DNA from: JAWXCE01 sp033764775
GTDB taxonomy: Bacteria; Pseudomonadota; Alphaproteobacteria; Rhizobiales; Rhodomicrobiaceae
Assembly: GCA_033764775.1 (NCBI GenBank)
Contig: JANRIQ010000031.1
Span: 1-64,000, forward strand
Direction of reading: 5' to 3'
Length of the DNA: 64,000 nt
Below are positions 45,696-53,614 of this stretch, in pieces. Position numbers and translations under genes: made by a program. The notes under the pieces are model-generated. The model made no database searches. It had not been told where the DNA came from and saw nothing but the letters and a program-made list of their open reading frames with translations. How positions within the stretch are numbered: the stretch's first letter is position 1; each line of letters starts with the position of its first letter.

Positions 45696-46152
45696 TTTCG
45701 CCCTGAAAGCGCCCAAAAACCGTTTCGCCCGCAGCGCCGAAGAGAACGACGTTGTAGATTTCGGGTTTGCCGCCCTCCATGCCGGGCGAGCCTATGGGCA
45801 TGCCGGGAACAGCCAATCCCACCGCCTGGGGTCGCTCAGCCAGCAGGCGCTTGATGGCGGCGGCGGGGACGTGACCTTCAATGACATAACCGTCGATTTT
45901 GCCCATGTGACAGGATCGCAAAGCCGTTGGCACGCCCCACTCCGTTTTTAACGCGGTTAGACTACCCCTATCGATCACGTCCGTTGCAAATCCCGCCGCC
46001 GAGAGATGATCCGCCCACTTTTGGCAGCAATCGCATGTCGGGCTCTTGTAAATTGCAATTTTGGGCTTTTCGTCCGCAATTAATGGGGCCGACGCCGCTA
46101 ATGCAAATGCCGCCGCACCGCTCGCAAACGCCCGTCTCGTGATGTCCCGCAT
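45679..46152 (-). CDS. DUF411 metal-binding protein
   Basis: 157 residues with a twin-arginine-like signal (MRDITRRAFASGAAAFALAA). The DUF411 core has IAIYKSPTCDCCQKWADHLS, the GVPTALRSCHMGKIDGYVIE segment, and ends with AVPGMPIGSPGMEGGKPEIY. DUF411 proteins sit in copper and other metal resistance clusters. The start is the ATG just 16 bases behind csoR; the upstream extension runs through csoR and is ignored. Confidence 0.87.
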   Translation of the reverse strand: MRDITRRAFASGAAAFALAASAPLIADEKPKIAIYKSPTCDCCQKWADHLSAAGFATDVIDRGSLTALKTEWGVPTALRSCHMGKIDGYVIEGHVPAAAIKRLLAERPQAVGLAVPGMPIGSPGMEGGKPEIYNVVLFGAAGETVFGRFQGENELSK

Positions 46153-46168
46153 GTCTCCAATCCTTAGG

Positions 46169-46444
46169 TTAACGCATTTTTCGTCCAAGAACTTCAATGA
46201 GTTCGGCCACCTTTCGGCGTTGGTCTTCAGCGTCGCCGCTGGCGATCGCATGCTCGACGCAATGACTCACGTGATTGCGCAGCAACTCCTCCTCGACCTT
46301 GCCGAGCGCGGCCCGCGCCGCCGATATCTGCGTGATGATGTCGATGCAATAGCGATCCTCATCAATCATGCGCGCTAAACCCCGCACCTGACCCTCAATC
46401 CGGCTCAACCGCGCCAGGCATTTCTGCTTTATTTCCTGATCCAT
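46169..46444 (-). CDS. csoR: CsoR-type copper-sensing repressor
   Basis: 91 residues, all-helical CsoR/RcnR/FrmR family. The copper-type ligand set Cys33 (DRYCIDI), His58 and Cys62 (RNHVSHCVEHA) is present, which separates CsoR from the nickel and formaldehyde sensors. Apo-CsoR represses; Cu(I) releases it. Operator-like sequences lie before this gene and before copA. First gene of a csoR-DUF411-regulator-kinase operon. Confidence 0.88.
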   Translation of the reverse strand: MDQEIKQKCLARLSRIEGQVRGLARMIDEDRYCIDIITQISAARAALGKVEEELLRNHVSHCVEHAIASGDAEDQRRKVAELIEVLGRKMR

Positions 46445-46454
46445 GGAACTTTCT

Positions 46455-46469
46455 TACCCTGCCGGGGTA
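46455..46469. promoter_or_regulatory. CsoR-type operator upstream of csoR and the copper-storage gene
   Basis: TACCC (46455-46459), spacer TGCCG, GGGTA (46465-46469). The arms and 5-base spacing are the same as in the site before copA. It lies in the divergent interval between csoR and the copper-storage gene at 46543 and could control both. Confidence 0.7.
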
Positions 46470-46542
46470 TTTGTTGCAAGTCTCGCGTCCGCGACAACTG
46501 TCGCAGGTCACGGGTGGAAGCAGTCGTTCAAGGAGGTATAAA

Positions 46543-46884
46543 ATGCATCACGATTATAAGCTCTCATCGGACATGTAAGCCTGCATCGACGAATGTCTGC
46601 GCTGCCATTCCATCTGCCTCGGCATGGCGATGAGTCATTGCTTGGAGGTTGGCGGCAAACATGTCGAACCCATGCACTTTCGGTTGATGCTGACCTGTGC
46701 CGAAGCCTGCCAGGCCGCGGCGAATTTTATGCTTCTTGGCACCCATCACTACAAACATATGTGCGCGGAATGCGCCGATGTCTGCGAGGACTGCGCCAAA
46801 AGCTACGAACAGGTTGGTGACATGAAGGACTGCGTCGACGCTTGCCGCCGTTGCGCCGAAAGCTGCCGCCGCATGGCGGCTTAA
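46543..46884 (+). pseudogene. Four-helix-bundle copper storage protein (Csp/DUF326), stop codon at position 12
   Basis: AAGGAGG precedes ATG 46543. The frame reads MHHDYKLSSDM, then TAA (46576-46578), then continues ACIDECLRCHSICLGM and on to LTCAEACQAAANFMLL, HHYKHMCAECADVCEDCAKS and DACRRCAESCRRMAA. With one codon changed it would be a normal 113-residue cytosolic Csp3-like protein with cysteines lining the bundle. A restart at ATG 46624 would drop four cysteines of helix 1 (C14, C18, C21, C25). Confidence 0.85.
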
Positions 46885-46906
46885 CTCATTAAAAGGAAAA
46901 ACCACT

Positions 46907-47349
46907 ATGAACCGCATAACTTTTACTGCGCTCAGTTTAGGTCTAATTTTCTCAACCTCTGCGATTGCACAATCTAATATGATGAAATCCGCCGTCGATT
47001 TGCCCGCAGCGTGCACCTCCGCTTCGATGAGCAAAATAACCATACCGCAAAAGCCACCCATGATGATGATCGACGGTATGAACGAGACGCAAAAGGCATT
47101 TCACATGGCGATGATTAAATGGAGCCAGCCATGATGCAGGGGATGATGATTAGCGATCCAGACATTGCATGGGCGTGCTCGATGATCCCGCATCACCAGA
47201 GCGCCATCGATATGTCCAAAGCGGTGCTGAAAACTGGCAAGAGCACCGAGACGAAAGCTATGGCCGAAAAAATTATCAGCAAGCAGGAAAAAGAGATCGT
47301 GCAATTGACAGAGTTGCTTGAAAAACAAGCAAAACGCGCTGGCAAGTAA
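46907..47349 (+). pseudogene. DUF305 protein, frameshifted
   Basis: The first frame encodes a signal peptide (ITFTALSLGLIFSTSAIAQ), a methionine-rich stretch (PQKPPMMMIDGMNETQ) and ends shortly after HMAMIK. The second frame, from 47119, continues MEPAMMQGMMISDPDIAWAC and SMIPHHQSAIDMSKAVL. One extra A in the AAA at 47117-47119 fuses both into one DUF305 protein of about 146 residues. No ribosome binding site serves the second frame. The family binds copper in the periplasm (CopM-like). Confidence 0.82.
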
Positions 47350-47388
47350 CCTTCGCTACCAATTTCGTTCGCAACAATAGTAGAGAAA

Positions 47389-47416
47389 GTAGCCGGCCGC
47401 TTAACGGCGCGGCTAC
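47389..47416. terminator. Bidirectional hairpin between convergent DUF305 genes
   Basis: GTAGCCG plus GCCG (47389-47399) pair with CGGC (47405-47408) and CGGCTAC (47410-47416) around loop CTTAA, with one bulged G. It lies between the convergent stops at 47349 and 47424. Confidence 0.55.
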
Positions 47417-47423
47417 AACGTGC

Positions 47424-47792
47424 CTACTTACCGTTCTTCGCCAACCACGATTTCATGAAAGCGATCTCAGACTCTTGTGATTTGATAATTTCCGTGGCGA
47501 GCTTTTTCAGCTCCGGGTCTTTCCCATATTGCAGCACAACTTTGGCCATATCGACCGCGCCTTTATGATGCGGGATCATGCCGCGCGCGAAATCGACATC
47601 CGCGTCGCCGGTGAAATCCATTGTCATATCTTTGTGCATTTTGTCGTTCACCGCCTTGAACGCTGCGGCTGCGTCGTTCAAGGGCGCCTTCATATCCATT
47701 TTGCTATGGTCGCCATGGTTCATCTGCGCGAACACCGCGGCGGTTGCGATGCTAGTAAAGATCGCGCTTGCTATCAAAGTCCGAAATTTCAT
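47424..47792 (-). CDS. DUF305 (CopM-like) periplasmic protein
   Basis: 122 residues. Signal peptide (TLIASAIFTSIATAAVFA), a His/Met stretch NHGDHSKMDMKAPLND, and the DUF305 core FARGMIPHHKGAVDMAKVVL plus IIKSQESEIAFMKSWL. GGAG lies before ATG 47792. Likely binds copper in the periplasm. Intact relative of the frameshifted gene facing it. Confidence 0.85.
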   Translation of the reverse strand: MKFRTLIASAIFTSIATAAVFAQMNHGDHSKMDMKAPLNDAAAAFKAVNDKMHKDMTMDFTGDADVDFARGMIPHHKGAVDMAKVVLQYGKDPELKKLATEIIKSQESEIAFMKSWLAKNGK

Positions 47793-47821
47793 AGGTGTCT
47801 CCAACGGGTTGTGTTGTTGAA

Positions 47822-48181
47822 TTAATCGACGGTGAAACGGGCCTGCGTGATGTGACCGTCAGCGCTTGTCACGGAGACGGCGACGACAGCGCCTTTCTCA
47901 AGAGGCGCGGCAAGCGGGGCGGCGAGCTTGTCTGATCCGTCCGGCGCAAGCGTAATCTGCGTCGTCTTCCCGCCGCTTTGAATAATGATCCGGCCTTTGG
48001 CGCCTGTCGCGGGATCGCTCGTGTAGATTTTGACGTCCGTCGCCGATGGGACAAACTCCAATTTGTGGCCTTTGTCGGTGGCCATTTTGCCGCCATTTGG
48101 ACCTTTGGCGCCGTCTTGCGCATGCGCCGGGACAGCGCTCAGCGATAGCATGATCGCTAACATGACCGTTTTCAGTTTCAT
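47822..48181 (-). CDS. Small periplasmic protein of RND metal-efflux clusters
   Basis: 119 residues with a signal peptide (VMLAIMLSLSAVPAHAQ). The mature part begins with GPNGGKMATDKGHKLEFVP, a pattern seen in the N-terminal domains of CzcB-like adaptors and in stand-alone proteins beside them. It directly follows the RND pump gene on the same strand. Confidence 0.65.
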   Translation of the reverse strand: MKLKTVMLAIMLSLSAVPAHAQDGAKGPNGGKMATDKGHKLEFVPSATDVKIYTSDPATGAKGRIIIQSGGKTTQITLAPDGSDKLAAPLAAPLEKGAVVAVSVTSADGHITQARFTVD

Positions 48182-48206
48182 GATGTTTCACTCCTTGTTG
48201 TTGAAG

Positions 48207-51200
48207 TCAGAAGGCTTCGGCGAGGCCGCCCGCGCGCTGTCCCTCGATGAGATTTTCAAGCGGGCGCTGGCCGAGTTTCAAAAACAGAACGGGCGTCAGC
48301 ATGGTGTCGAGGATGGTGGATGAGATCAGCCCGCCTAGGATCGTCACGGCCACCGGGTGCAGGATTTCCGTGCCCCGCTCGCCCGCGCCGAGCACCAGCG
48401 GAATGAGCGCCAACCCCGCGCACAGCGCCGTCATCATCACCGGGGTCAGCCGCTCCAAGCTCCCGCGCACGATCATCGCCCGCCCGAACGTCTCGCCCTC
48501 ATGCAGCGCCAGATTGATGTAATGGCTGATTTTCAGGATGCCATTGCGCGCGCTGATGCCCGCCAGCGTGATGAAGCCAATCATGCTGGCGACGGAGAGC
48601 GGCTGGTCGGCGAGCCACAGCGCTACGACGCTGCCGATTAGCGCCAGCGGAATATTGGCCATGATGATGCCCGCCAGCACGGCGGAGCGATAGCGCGTGT
48701 AGAGCACGAGGAAAATCAGGATGAGCGAGATGATGGACAGCCCCGCAATCAGCGTCGCCGCTTCTTCCTGCGCCTGAAACGTGCCCTCCAGCCGCACCGT
48801 GTAGCCCGGCGGCAGCGCGGCGTCGGCGATCACTTGCCGGATTTGCGTGATGAGCGCCGCCATATCGCCGCCGCCATTATTGCCGAACACGACGATGCGG
48901 CGTTGACCGTTCTCGCGCTGTATCTGGTTCGGCCCGTCCGTCTCCTCCACGTCGGCGATCAGGCTCAAGGGGATGGCGCCTGCGGGGGTGGAGACCAGGA
49001 GGCCGGAAAGCCCCTCCGTCGAGCGGTCGGTTTCGGCTAGCCGCATCACCACGTCGAAGCGCTTCACGCCGTCGATGACCTCCGAAACCTTGCGGCCGTT
49101 GGAGAGCGTCTCCAGCGTCTCGGTGATGGCCGAGGGCGCGATGCCGTGCAGGCTCGCGCGCTCATAATCGACGCGCACTTGCAGTTGCGGGATGCGCACC
49201 TGCTTCTCCACCTGCAAATCCACCAGCCCCGGCACGCTCGCCAATTGCTGGCGGAAGCGCTCGGCCAGCGCCCGCAACGTGTCCGCGTCCGGCCCGAAGA
49301 TTTTCAGCGCGATCTCGGCGCGGATGCCGGACAGCAGGTGGTCGAGCCGGTGCGATATCGGCTGGCCGACATTCACAGCGACGGGGAGCGCGGAGAGCCT
49401 TGAACGGATATCGGCGAGAATTGCCTCTTTCGAGCGTGCGGATGGCTTCAAGTCCACGTCGATCTCGCTGGAATGCACGCCTTCCGCATGCTCATCCAGC
49501 TCGGCCCGGCCGGTGCGGCGGCCGACGGATTTCACCTCCGGCACGCCCAGCAGCAGCCGCTCGGCGACGAGCCCGAGGCGGTGCGACTCGGCGAGTGAAA
49601 TGCCGGGGTTATAGATCGCGCTTATCGTCAATGTGCCCTCGTTGAACGGCGGCAGGAATGAGCGCGGCAGCAAGGTTGCATAATACGCCGCGCCCGCGAC
49701 CGCTATCGCGGCGAGACTGACCAAAAACGCGGGCCGGTCGAACGCCCAGTTCAGCAAGGCGCGATTGCCCGTCTTGAGCTTGCGCACAAGCAGGCCGTCA
49801 TCGTGCGCTAACGCCGTTTCGTCATCGCCGGGCTTGACCCGGCGATCCAGAAGAGGGCGAGGCTGCCGCCCCAGCAAATAATACGCCAGCACCGGCGTGA
49901 GCGTGATGGCGGTGACGAGGCTCGCCAGGATCGACACGATATACGCCACGCCAAGCGGCGAAAACAGCCGCCCCTCTATGCCGGAGAGCGCGAACAGCGG
50001 CACGAAGACCAGGATAATGATCATCGTGGCGTAAACGATGCCCGAGCGCACCTCCTGGCTCGCCTTGGCGATCACCTCCAGCGGCGCACTAGGGTTGGGC
50101 AGCGCGGCGTTTTGTTTCAAACGCCGGATAATGTTCTCCACATCCACCACCGCGTCATCGACCAGCTCGCCGATGGCGATGGCGAGGCCGCCAAGCGTCA
50201 TGGTGTTGATGGTGACGCCCATCCACTGGAACACGATGACGGTGACGAGGATCGAAATCGGGATGGCGGTCAGCGAAATCGCCGTCGCCTGCCAGTTCAG
50301 CAGGAACAGAAACAGGACGATGGCGACGATGATCCCCGCCTCGATCAGCACCCGTTGCAAATTGGCGAGCGATGCCTCGATAAACGTCGCCTGCCGGAAC
50401 TGCACGTTCGTCACGGTGACGCCTTCAGGCAGCGTGCGCTGCACGTCGGCAAGCGTCGCCTCAATGGTTTGCGTCAGCGCGATGGTGTCGGCGCCGGGCT
50501 GCTTCTGCACCGACACGATGACGGCGGGCTTGCCCTGATAGCCCGCATCCCCGCGCTTCACCCTCGCGGCGAACTCCACGCTCGCCACTTGCCGCAACAA
50601 CAATGGCTGCTCGCGGCGATAGGCGACGACGGTGTTCTTCAAGTCATCCAGCTTGGTCGTCAGCCCGATATTGCGGATCAGAAATTCGCGGTTGTATTGA
50701 TCGACGAAGCCGCCGCCGGTGTTGGCGCCAAACTTCCTGATCGCCGCCTCGATATCCTCCGCCTTCACGTCCAGCGCCTGCATCAGCGCCGGGTTCGGCG
50801 TCACGCGGTATTGCCGCACCTCGCCGCCGATGGGGATGACCTGGGAGACGCCGGGGATGGCGAGCAGTTGCGGGCGCAGCGTGAAATCGGCGATCTCGCG
50901 CAAATCCATGGGGTTGGCTGCATCGCTCGCGACCGCGATCAGCAAAATCTCGCCCATGATGGATGAAACCGGCCCCATCTGCGGAACGACGCCCGCGGGC
51001 AACTGGCTTTGCAGCCCGGCGAGCCGTTCGGCGACAAGCTGGCGGTTGCGATAAATATCCGTGCCCCATTCGAACTCGACATAGGTGATCGACAAGCCGA
51101 CGCCCGACACCGACCGCACCCGCGTGACGCCCGGCATGCCGTTCATCGTCGTCTCGATGGGGTAGGTGACAAGCTGCTCCACTTCGGGCGGCGCCAGTCC

Positions 51201-51362
51201 CTCCGCTTCCGTCAGCAGCGTGATGGTCGGCTTGTTGAGGTCGGGGAACACATCGACGGGGATGCGCGGCAAGATGAAGCTGCCGTAAGCCACGAGCAGA
51301 ATGGCGGCGGCGATGACGAACAGCCGGTTGTTCAGACTGGTGCGCACAAGGAAATTAAACAT
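48207..51362 (-). CDS. czcA: RND heavy-metal efflux pump, CzcA/CusA family
   Basis: 1051 residues from ATG 51362. The TM4 signature is GELVDDAVVDVENIIRRL, unlike that of the CusA at 38541, so the metal served is probably different. Plug and pore features are normal (VFPDLNKPTITLLTEAEGLA; LPRSFLPPFNEGTLTISAIY). Odd feature: the cytoplasmic loop between the two halves has an extra segment, LLDRRVKPGDDETALAHDDG, encoded by a palindromic repeat that also occurs in the leader of this gene. The frame continues upstream of 51362 into repeat sequence and is not counted. Confidence 0.9.
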   Translation of the reverse strand: MFNFLVRTSLNNRLFVIAAAILLVAYGSFILPRIPVDVFPDLNKPTITLLTEAEGLAPPEVEQLVTYPIETTMNGMPGVTRVRSVSGVGLSITYVEFEWGTDIYRNRQLVAERLAGLQSQLPAGVVPQMGPVSSIMGEILLIAVASDAANPMDLREIADFTLRPQLLAIPGVSQVIPIGGEVRQYRVTPNPALMQALDVKAEDIEAAIRKFGANTGGGFVDQYNREFLIRNIGLTTKLDDLKNTVVAYRREQPLLLRQVASVEFAARVKRGDAGYQGKPAVIVSVQKQPGADTIALTQTIEATLADVQRTLPEGVTVTNVQFRQATFIEASLANLQRVLIEAGIIVAIVLFLFLLNWQATAISLTAIPISILVTVIVFQWMGVTINTMTLGGLAIAIGELVDDAVVDVENIIRRLKQNAALPNPSAPLEVIAKASQEVRSGIVYATMIIILVFVPLFALSGIEGRLFSPLGVAYIVSILASLVTAITLTPVLAYYLLGRQPRPLLDRRVKPGDDETALAHDDGLLVRKLKTGNRALLNWAFDRPAFLVSLAAIAVAGAAYYATLLPRSFLPPFNEGTLTISAIYNPGISLAESHRLGLVAERLLLGVPEVKSVGRRTGRAELDEHAEGVHSSEIDVDLKPSARSKEAILADIRSRLSALPVAVNVGQPISHRLDHLLSGIRAEIALKIFGPDADTLRALAERFRQQLASVPGLVDLQVEKQVRIPQLQVRVDYERASLHGIAPSAITETLETLSNGRKVSEVIDGVKRFDVVMRLAETDRSTEGLSGLLVSTPAGAIPLSLIADVEETDGPNQIQRENGQRRIVVFGNNGGGDMAALITQIRQVIADAALPPGYTVRLEGTFQAQEEAATLIAGLSIISLILIFLVLYTRYRSAVLAGIIMANIPLALIGSVVALWLADQPLSVASMIGFITLAGISARNGILKISHYINLALHEGETFGRAMIVRGSLERLTPVMMTALCAGLALIPLVLGAGERGTEILHPVAVTILGGLISSTILDTMLTPVLFLKLGQRPLENLIEGQRAGGLAEAF
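49820..49849. repeat. Palindromic repeat inserted in frame in the RND pump gene
   Basis: This 30-base unit (CGTCATCGCCGGGCTTGA, then CCCGGCGATCCA) matches the two units at 51381-51479 except at positions 7 and 25. There G/C has become C/G, so base pairing is kept. On the minus strand it encodes part of RRVKPGDDE in a hydrophilic loop. It resembles palindromic elements that insert in genes of alphaproteobacteria. Confidence 0.75.
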
Positions 51363-51380
51363 GACCGCCTCCGCCAATTC

Positions 51381-51479
51381 CGTCATGGCCGGGCTTGACC
51401 CGGCCATCCACGCCATATCGGGAAATTTCGGGCATTTCAGGCATTTCGCTGGATGGCCGGGTCAAGCCCAGCCATGACG
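51381..51479. repeat. Inverted pair of 30-base palindromic repeats
   Basis: The arms are 51381-51410 (CGTCATGGCCGGGCTTGA, then CCCGGCCATCCA) and 51450-51479 in reverse orientation, 29 of 30 bases matching. The 39-base spacer contains GGCATTTC twice. They fill the gap between the adaptor and pump genes (51363-51505). Each arm is itself palindromic, as in REP or BIME elements. Confidence 0.8.
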
Positions 51480-51505
51480 ATAGAGGTGCGCTTTGGTCTC
51501 GCATC

Positions 51506-53221
51506 TCAGCGCACCTGGTTGAGCAGTTCGGCGGCGCGCACCACGACGCGCGCGCCCTCCTCGATACCGCCAAGCACGAGCACGCTTTGACCATCGACCG
51601 GCTCGATGCGCACGAGGCGCGGCATAAACCGCTCCGGCTCCAGATGCTCGAACACCAGCGTCTCGCCATTGGCGCCGCGCACCACGGCCTCGCGCGGCAG
51701 CACCTTGCCAGTGACAGTTTTATCGCGCTGCGCCAGCACGGTGACGGGAAGGCCAATGCTCAGGTTTTCCGCCGTCTCCACCGAGAACTGAAGCTGCGTC
51801 GCGTGCTGTTGCAGCGCACGGCCTTTGCCCTGGAAGGTAAGCTTCAGTGGCTTGCCACCCTCCAGCAGCGCGTGGCCACCGGTGATGCCATCCGCATTGC
51901 GCGGATCGAAGGCCAGCGCCTCCACCCAGAAGCTCGACGGGGCTATGACTTGGAACAGCACGTCGCGCGCCTCCACCACCTGGCCGGGCACTGCAGTCGC
52001 AGTCGCGATGACGCCATCGACCGGCGCGCGCAGCACCTCCCGCTCGCGCTGGGTGTTTTTGATCGTCGCCTTCCTGCGCTTCAGCCCGTCAAGTTCTACC
52101 TTCGCGTCATCGAGCGAGGCTTGCGCGACAGCATTGCTTGCAATGAGGCGCTCAAAGCGTGAGATTTTGGCTTCGGCCAGCGCGATCTGCTGGTCGATTT
52201 CGCCAGAGCGCTCCGCCAGGTCCGAGTAGTCACCGGTCGCGATAGGCGGCTCGATCTCGGCAAGGATTTCGCCCTTTTTCACCGCCTGTCCAAGCTTGGG
52301 CAACCCGCCTGCAACCACAGAAATCCGGCCGCCATTGACGCTTTGCACAAGCCCCGAGCGGTTCGGATCGGCGATGATGCGCCCGATCAGCCGCAAACCG
52401 GGCTGCACCGAGCTGGTTTTCACAATGGCCGTGCGGACTGCGAGGAGCCGCTGCGTCGCCTTGGGCACGAACAGCGCGCCGTCTTCCAGGCGGCGCGGCA
52501 CGTCACCGGTCAGGGCAGCATTGGACGCCGCTTTTTTATCTTTATCGTCGCCATGGTTGTGGCCCTCGTGCGCGTGCGCCTGTGTGACGGGAAGCGCAAC
52601 AGCTAGAGCCAGAATGATGACCGCAGTGGCTGATGTCTTGCGTCCGCCCCTCAATAAAACACCCAGGATGAGACCGCCGATGAACAATCCAAGTGCGTAG
52701 CTCCAGGCGGGAAAGCTCGCAAGGAAGACCCGATCAGTCCGTCGAACTTGCTGGAGTGCGTCGTCCTGGTTGGCCGGTATTATAAGCGAGCCAATCAGCA
52801 GATCGTCTCCGGAAGGCCCGCTTATCGTGGCGATCACCTCGTACTGCCAGGCCTTGCGTAGGGGCCCGGCTTCGGCTGTGTAGGTTCCGTCGGGCGCCAG
52901 CTTTGCATCGATGGCGGCGTCGCCGATCGTGAAAGAAATTTTCGCGTCCGTCACCGGCGCATTGTCCGCCGTGCGATCGACGAACACCTTCAGATCGCCG
53001 TCCTTAAAAACGGCGACGAGTTGATAAAGCTCAGATTGTAGCGTTAGCCTCGGCGCGGCGGTTAGAGACTGGGCGGTTGGCTTCTTGCCATGGTCATGCC
53101 CCTCATGGGCGAGCGCCGCGCCGGCGCTAATGACGCCGAGCGTGAGCAGGACGATCATGACGGCTGTCGCGGCGCGATGCACGGTCAACGCCTTAGCCTC
53201 AGAACATAAAATGGATATCAT
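51506..53221 (-). CDS. czcB: RND metal-efflux periplasmic adaptor, CzcB-like
   Basis: 571 residues. The N-terminal signal helix and HEGHDHGKK are followed by a beta domain (60-160), a membrane helix (SYALGLFIGGLILGVLLRGG), a second helix and a histidine motif AHAHEGHNHGDDKDKK (about 215-235). Then comes the HlyD-type adaptor (from 250: NGGRISVVAGGLPKLGQAVK, coiled coil, APVDGVIATATAVPGQVVEA). The duplicated His motif and internal membrane segment suggest fusion of two exported units. It forms the pump with the downstream czcA. Confidence 0.82.
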   Translation of the reverse strand: MISILCSEAKALTVHRAATAVMIVLLTLGVISAGAALAHEGHDHGKKPTAQSLTAAPRLTLQSELYQLVAVFKDGDLKVFVDRTADNAPVTDAKISFTIGDAAIDAKLAPDGTYTAEAGPLRKAWQYEVIATISGPSGDDLLIGSLIIPANQDDALQQVRRTDRVFLASFPAWSYALGLFIGGLILGVLLRGGRKTSATAVIILALAVALPVTQAHAHEGHNHGDDKDKKAASNAALTGDVPRRLEDGALFVPKATQRLLAVRTAIVKTSSVQPGLRLIGRIIADPNRSGLVQSVNGGRISVVAGGLPKLGQAVKKGEILAEIEPPIATGDYSDLAERSGEIDQQIALAEAKISRFERLIASNAVAQASLDDAKVELDGLKRRKATIKNTQREREVLRAPVDGVIATATAVPGQVVEARDVLFQVIAPSSFWVEALAFDPRNADGITGGHALLEGGKPLKLTFQGKGRALQQHATQLQFSVETAENLSIGLPVTVLAQRDKTVTGKVLPREAVVRGANGETLVFEHLEPERFMPRLVRIEPVDGQSVLVLGGIEEGARVVVRAAELLNQVR

Positions 53222-53614
53222 CGTGACCTTAAATCATGGACGCGCCCGAACGGAGGAAAAGCGCTCGCTTTAAACATTTAGATACGGGTATTGGGTTTAT
53301 TGAACGAATTTAGCGTATGCTATTCCCATCAAGACACATCACGCTCCGTTACCTAACGTAGATACGTGACCGAATGATTTCTGCTTTGTTACAGAGTGTT
53401 GCTATACCAGAGAAGTTCCTGCATTCAATAACATGTGAACAACAGCGCGGCACTTTAACGGGCGCAAAACGCCAGTCCGCTGCGTTTACCGAGCGAAAGG
53501 CGCGGCATGATACAGGCCGACACCTCCTCTGAACAACGATTATTGAAAACATGCCGTTGAAAAGTACCCTATACGGGTATAATATAATCCCATATTTGTT
53601 TCATGGAGGTTGAC
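53222..53614. other. Divergent czcB/copA intergenic region
   Basis: No gene is supported in these 393 bases. It should hold promoters for czcB on the left and copA on the right. Notable sequences are ATACGGGTAT at 53282-53291 and the operator at 53565-53579. GGAGG at 53605-53609 is the copA ribosome binding site. Confidence 0.55.
53565..53579. promoter_or_regulatory. CsoR-type operator upstream of copA
   Basis: TACCC (53565-53569), spacer TATAC, GGGTA (53575-53579), a near-perfect G-tract palindrome as bound by CsoR. TATAAT at 53578-53583 overlaps it and fits a -10 element, so bound CsoR would block RNA polymerase. Confidence 0.75.

Noticed and set aside
46576..46578. Selenocysteine or pyrrolysine at the stop in the copper-storage gene
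   Set aside because: The codon is TAA, which is used for neither; a true stop or an error is the only reading.
47111..47125. Programmed frameshift in the DUF305 gene
   Set aside because: No X-XXY-YYZ slippery heptamer and no following hairpin; the family is not known for it. A one-base deletion is simpler.
53349..53552. 67-codon minus-strand frame in the czcB/copA interval
   Set aside because: No ribosome binding site, no motif, and it would lie across the expected promoters.
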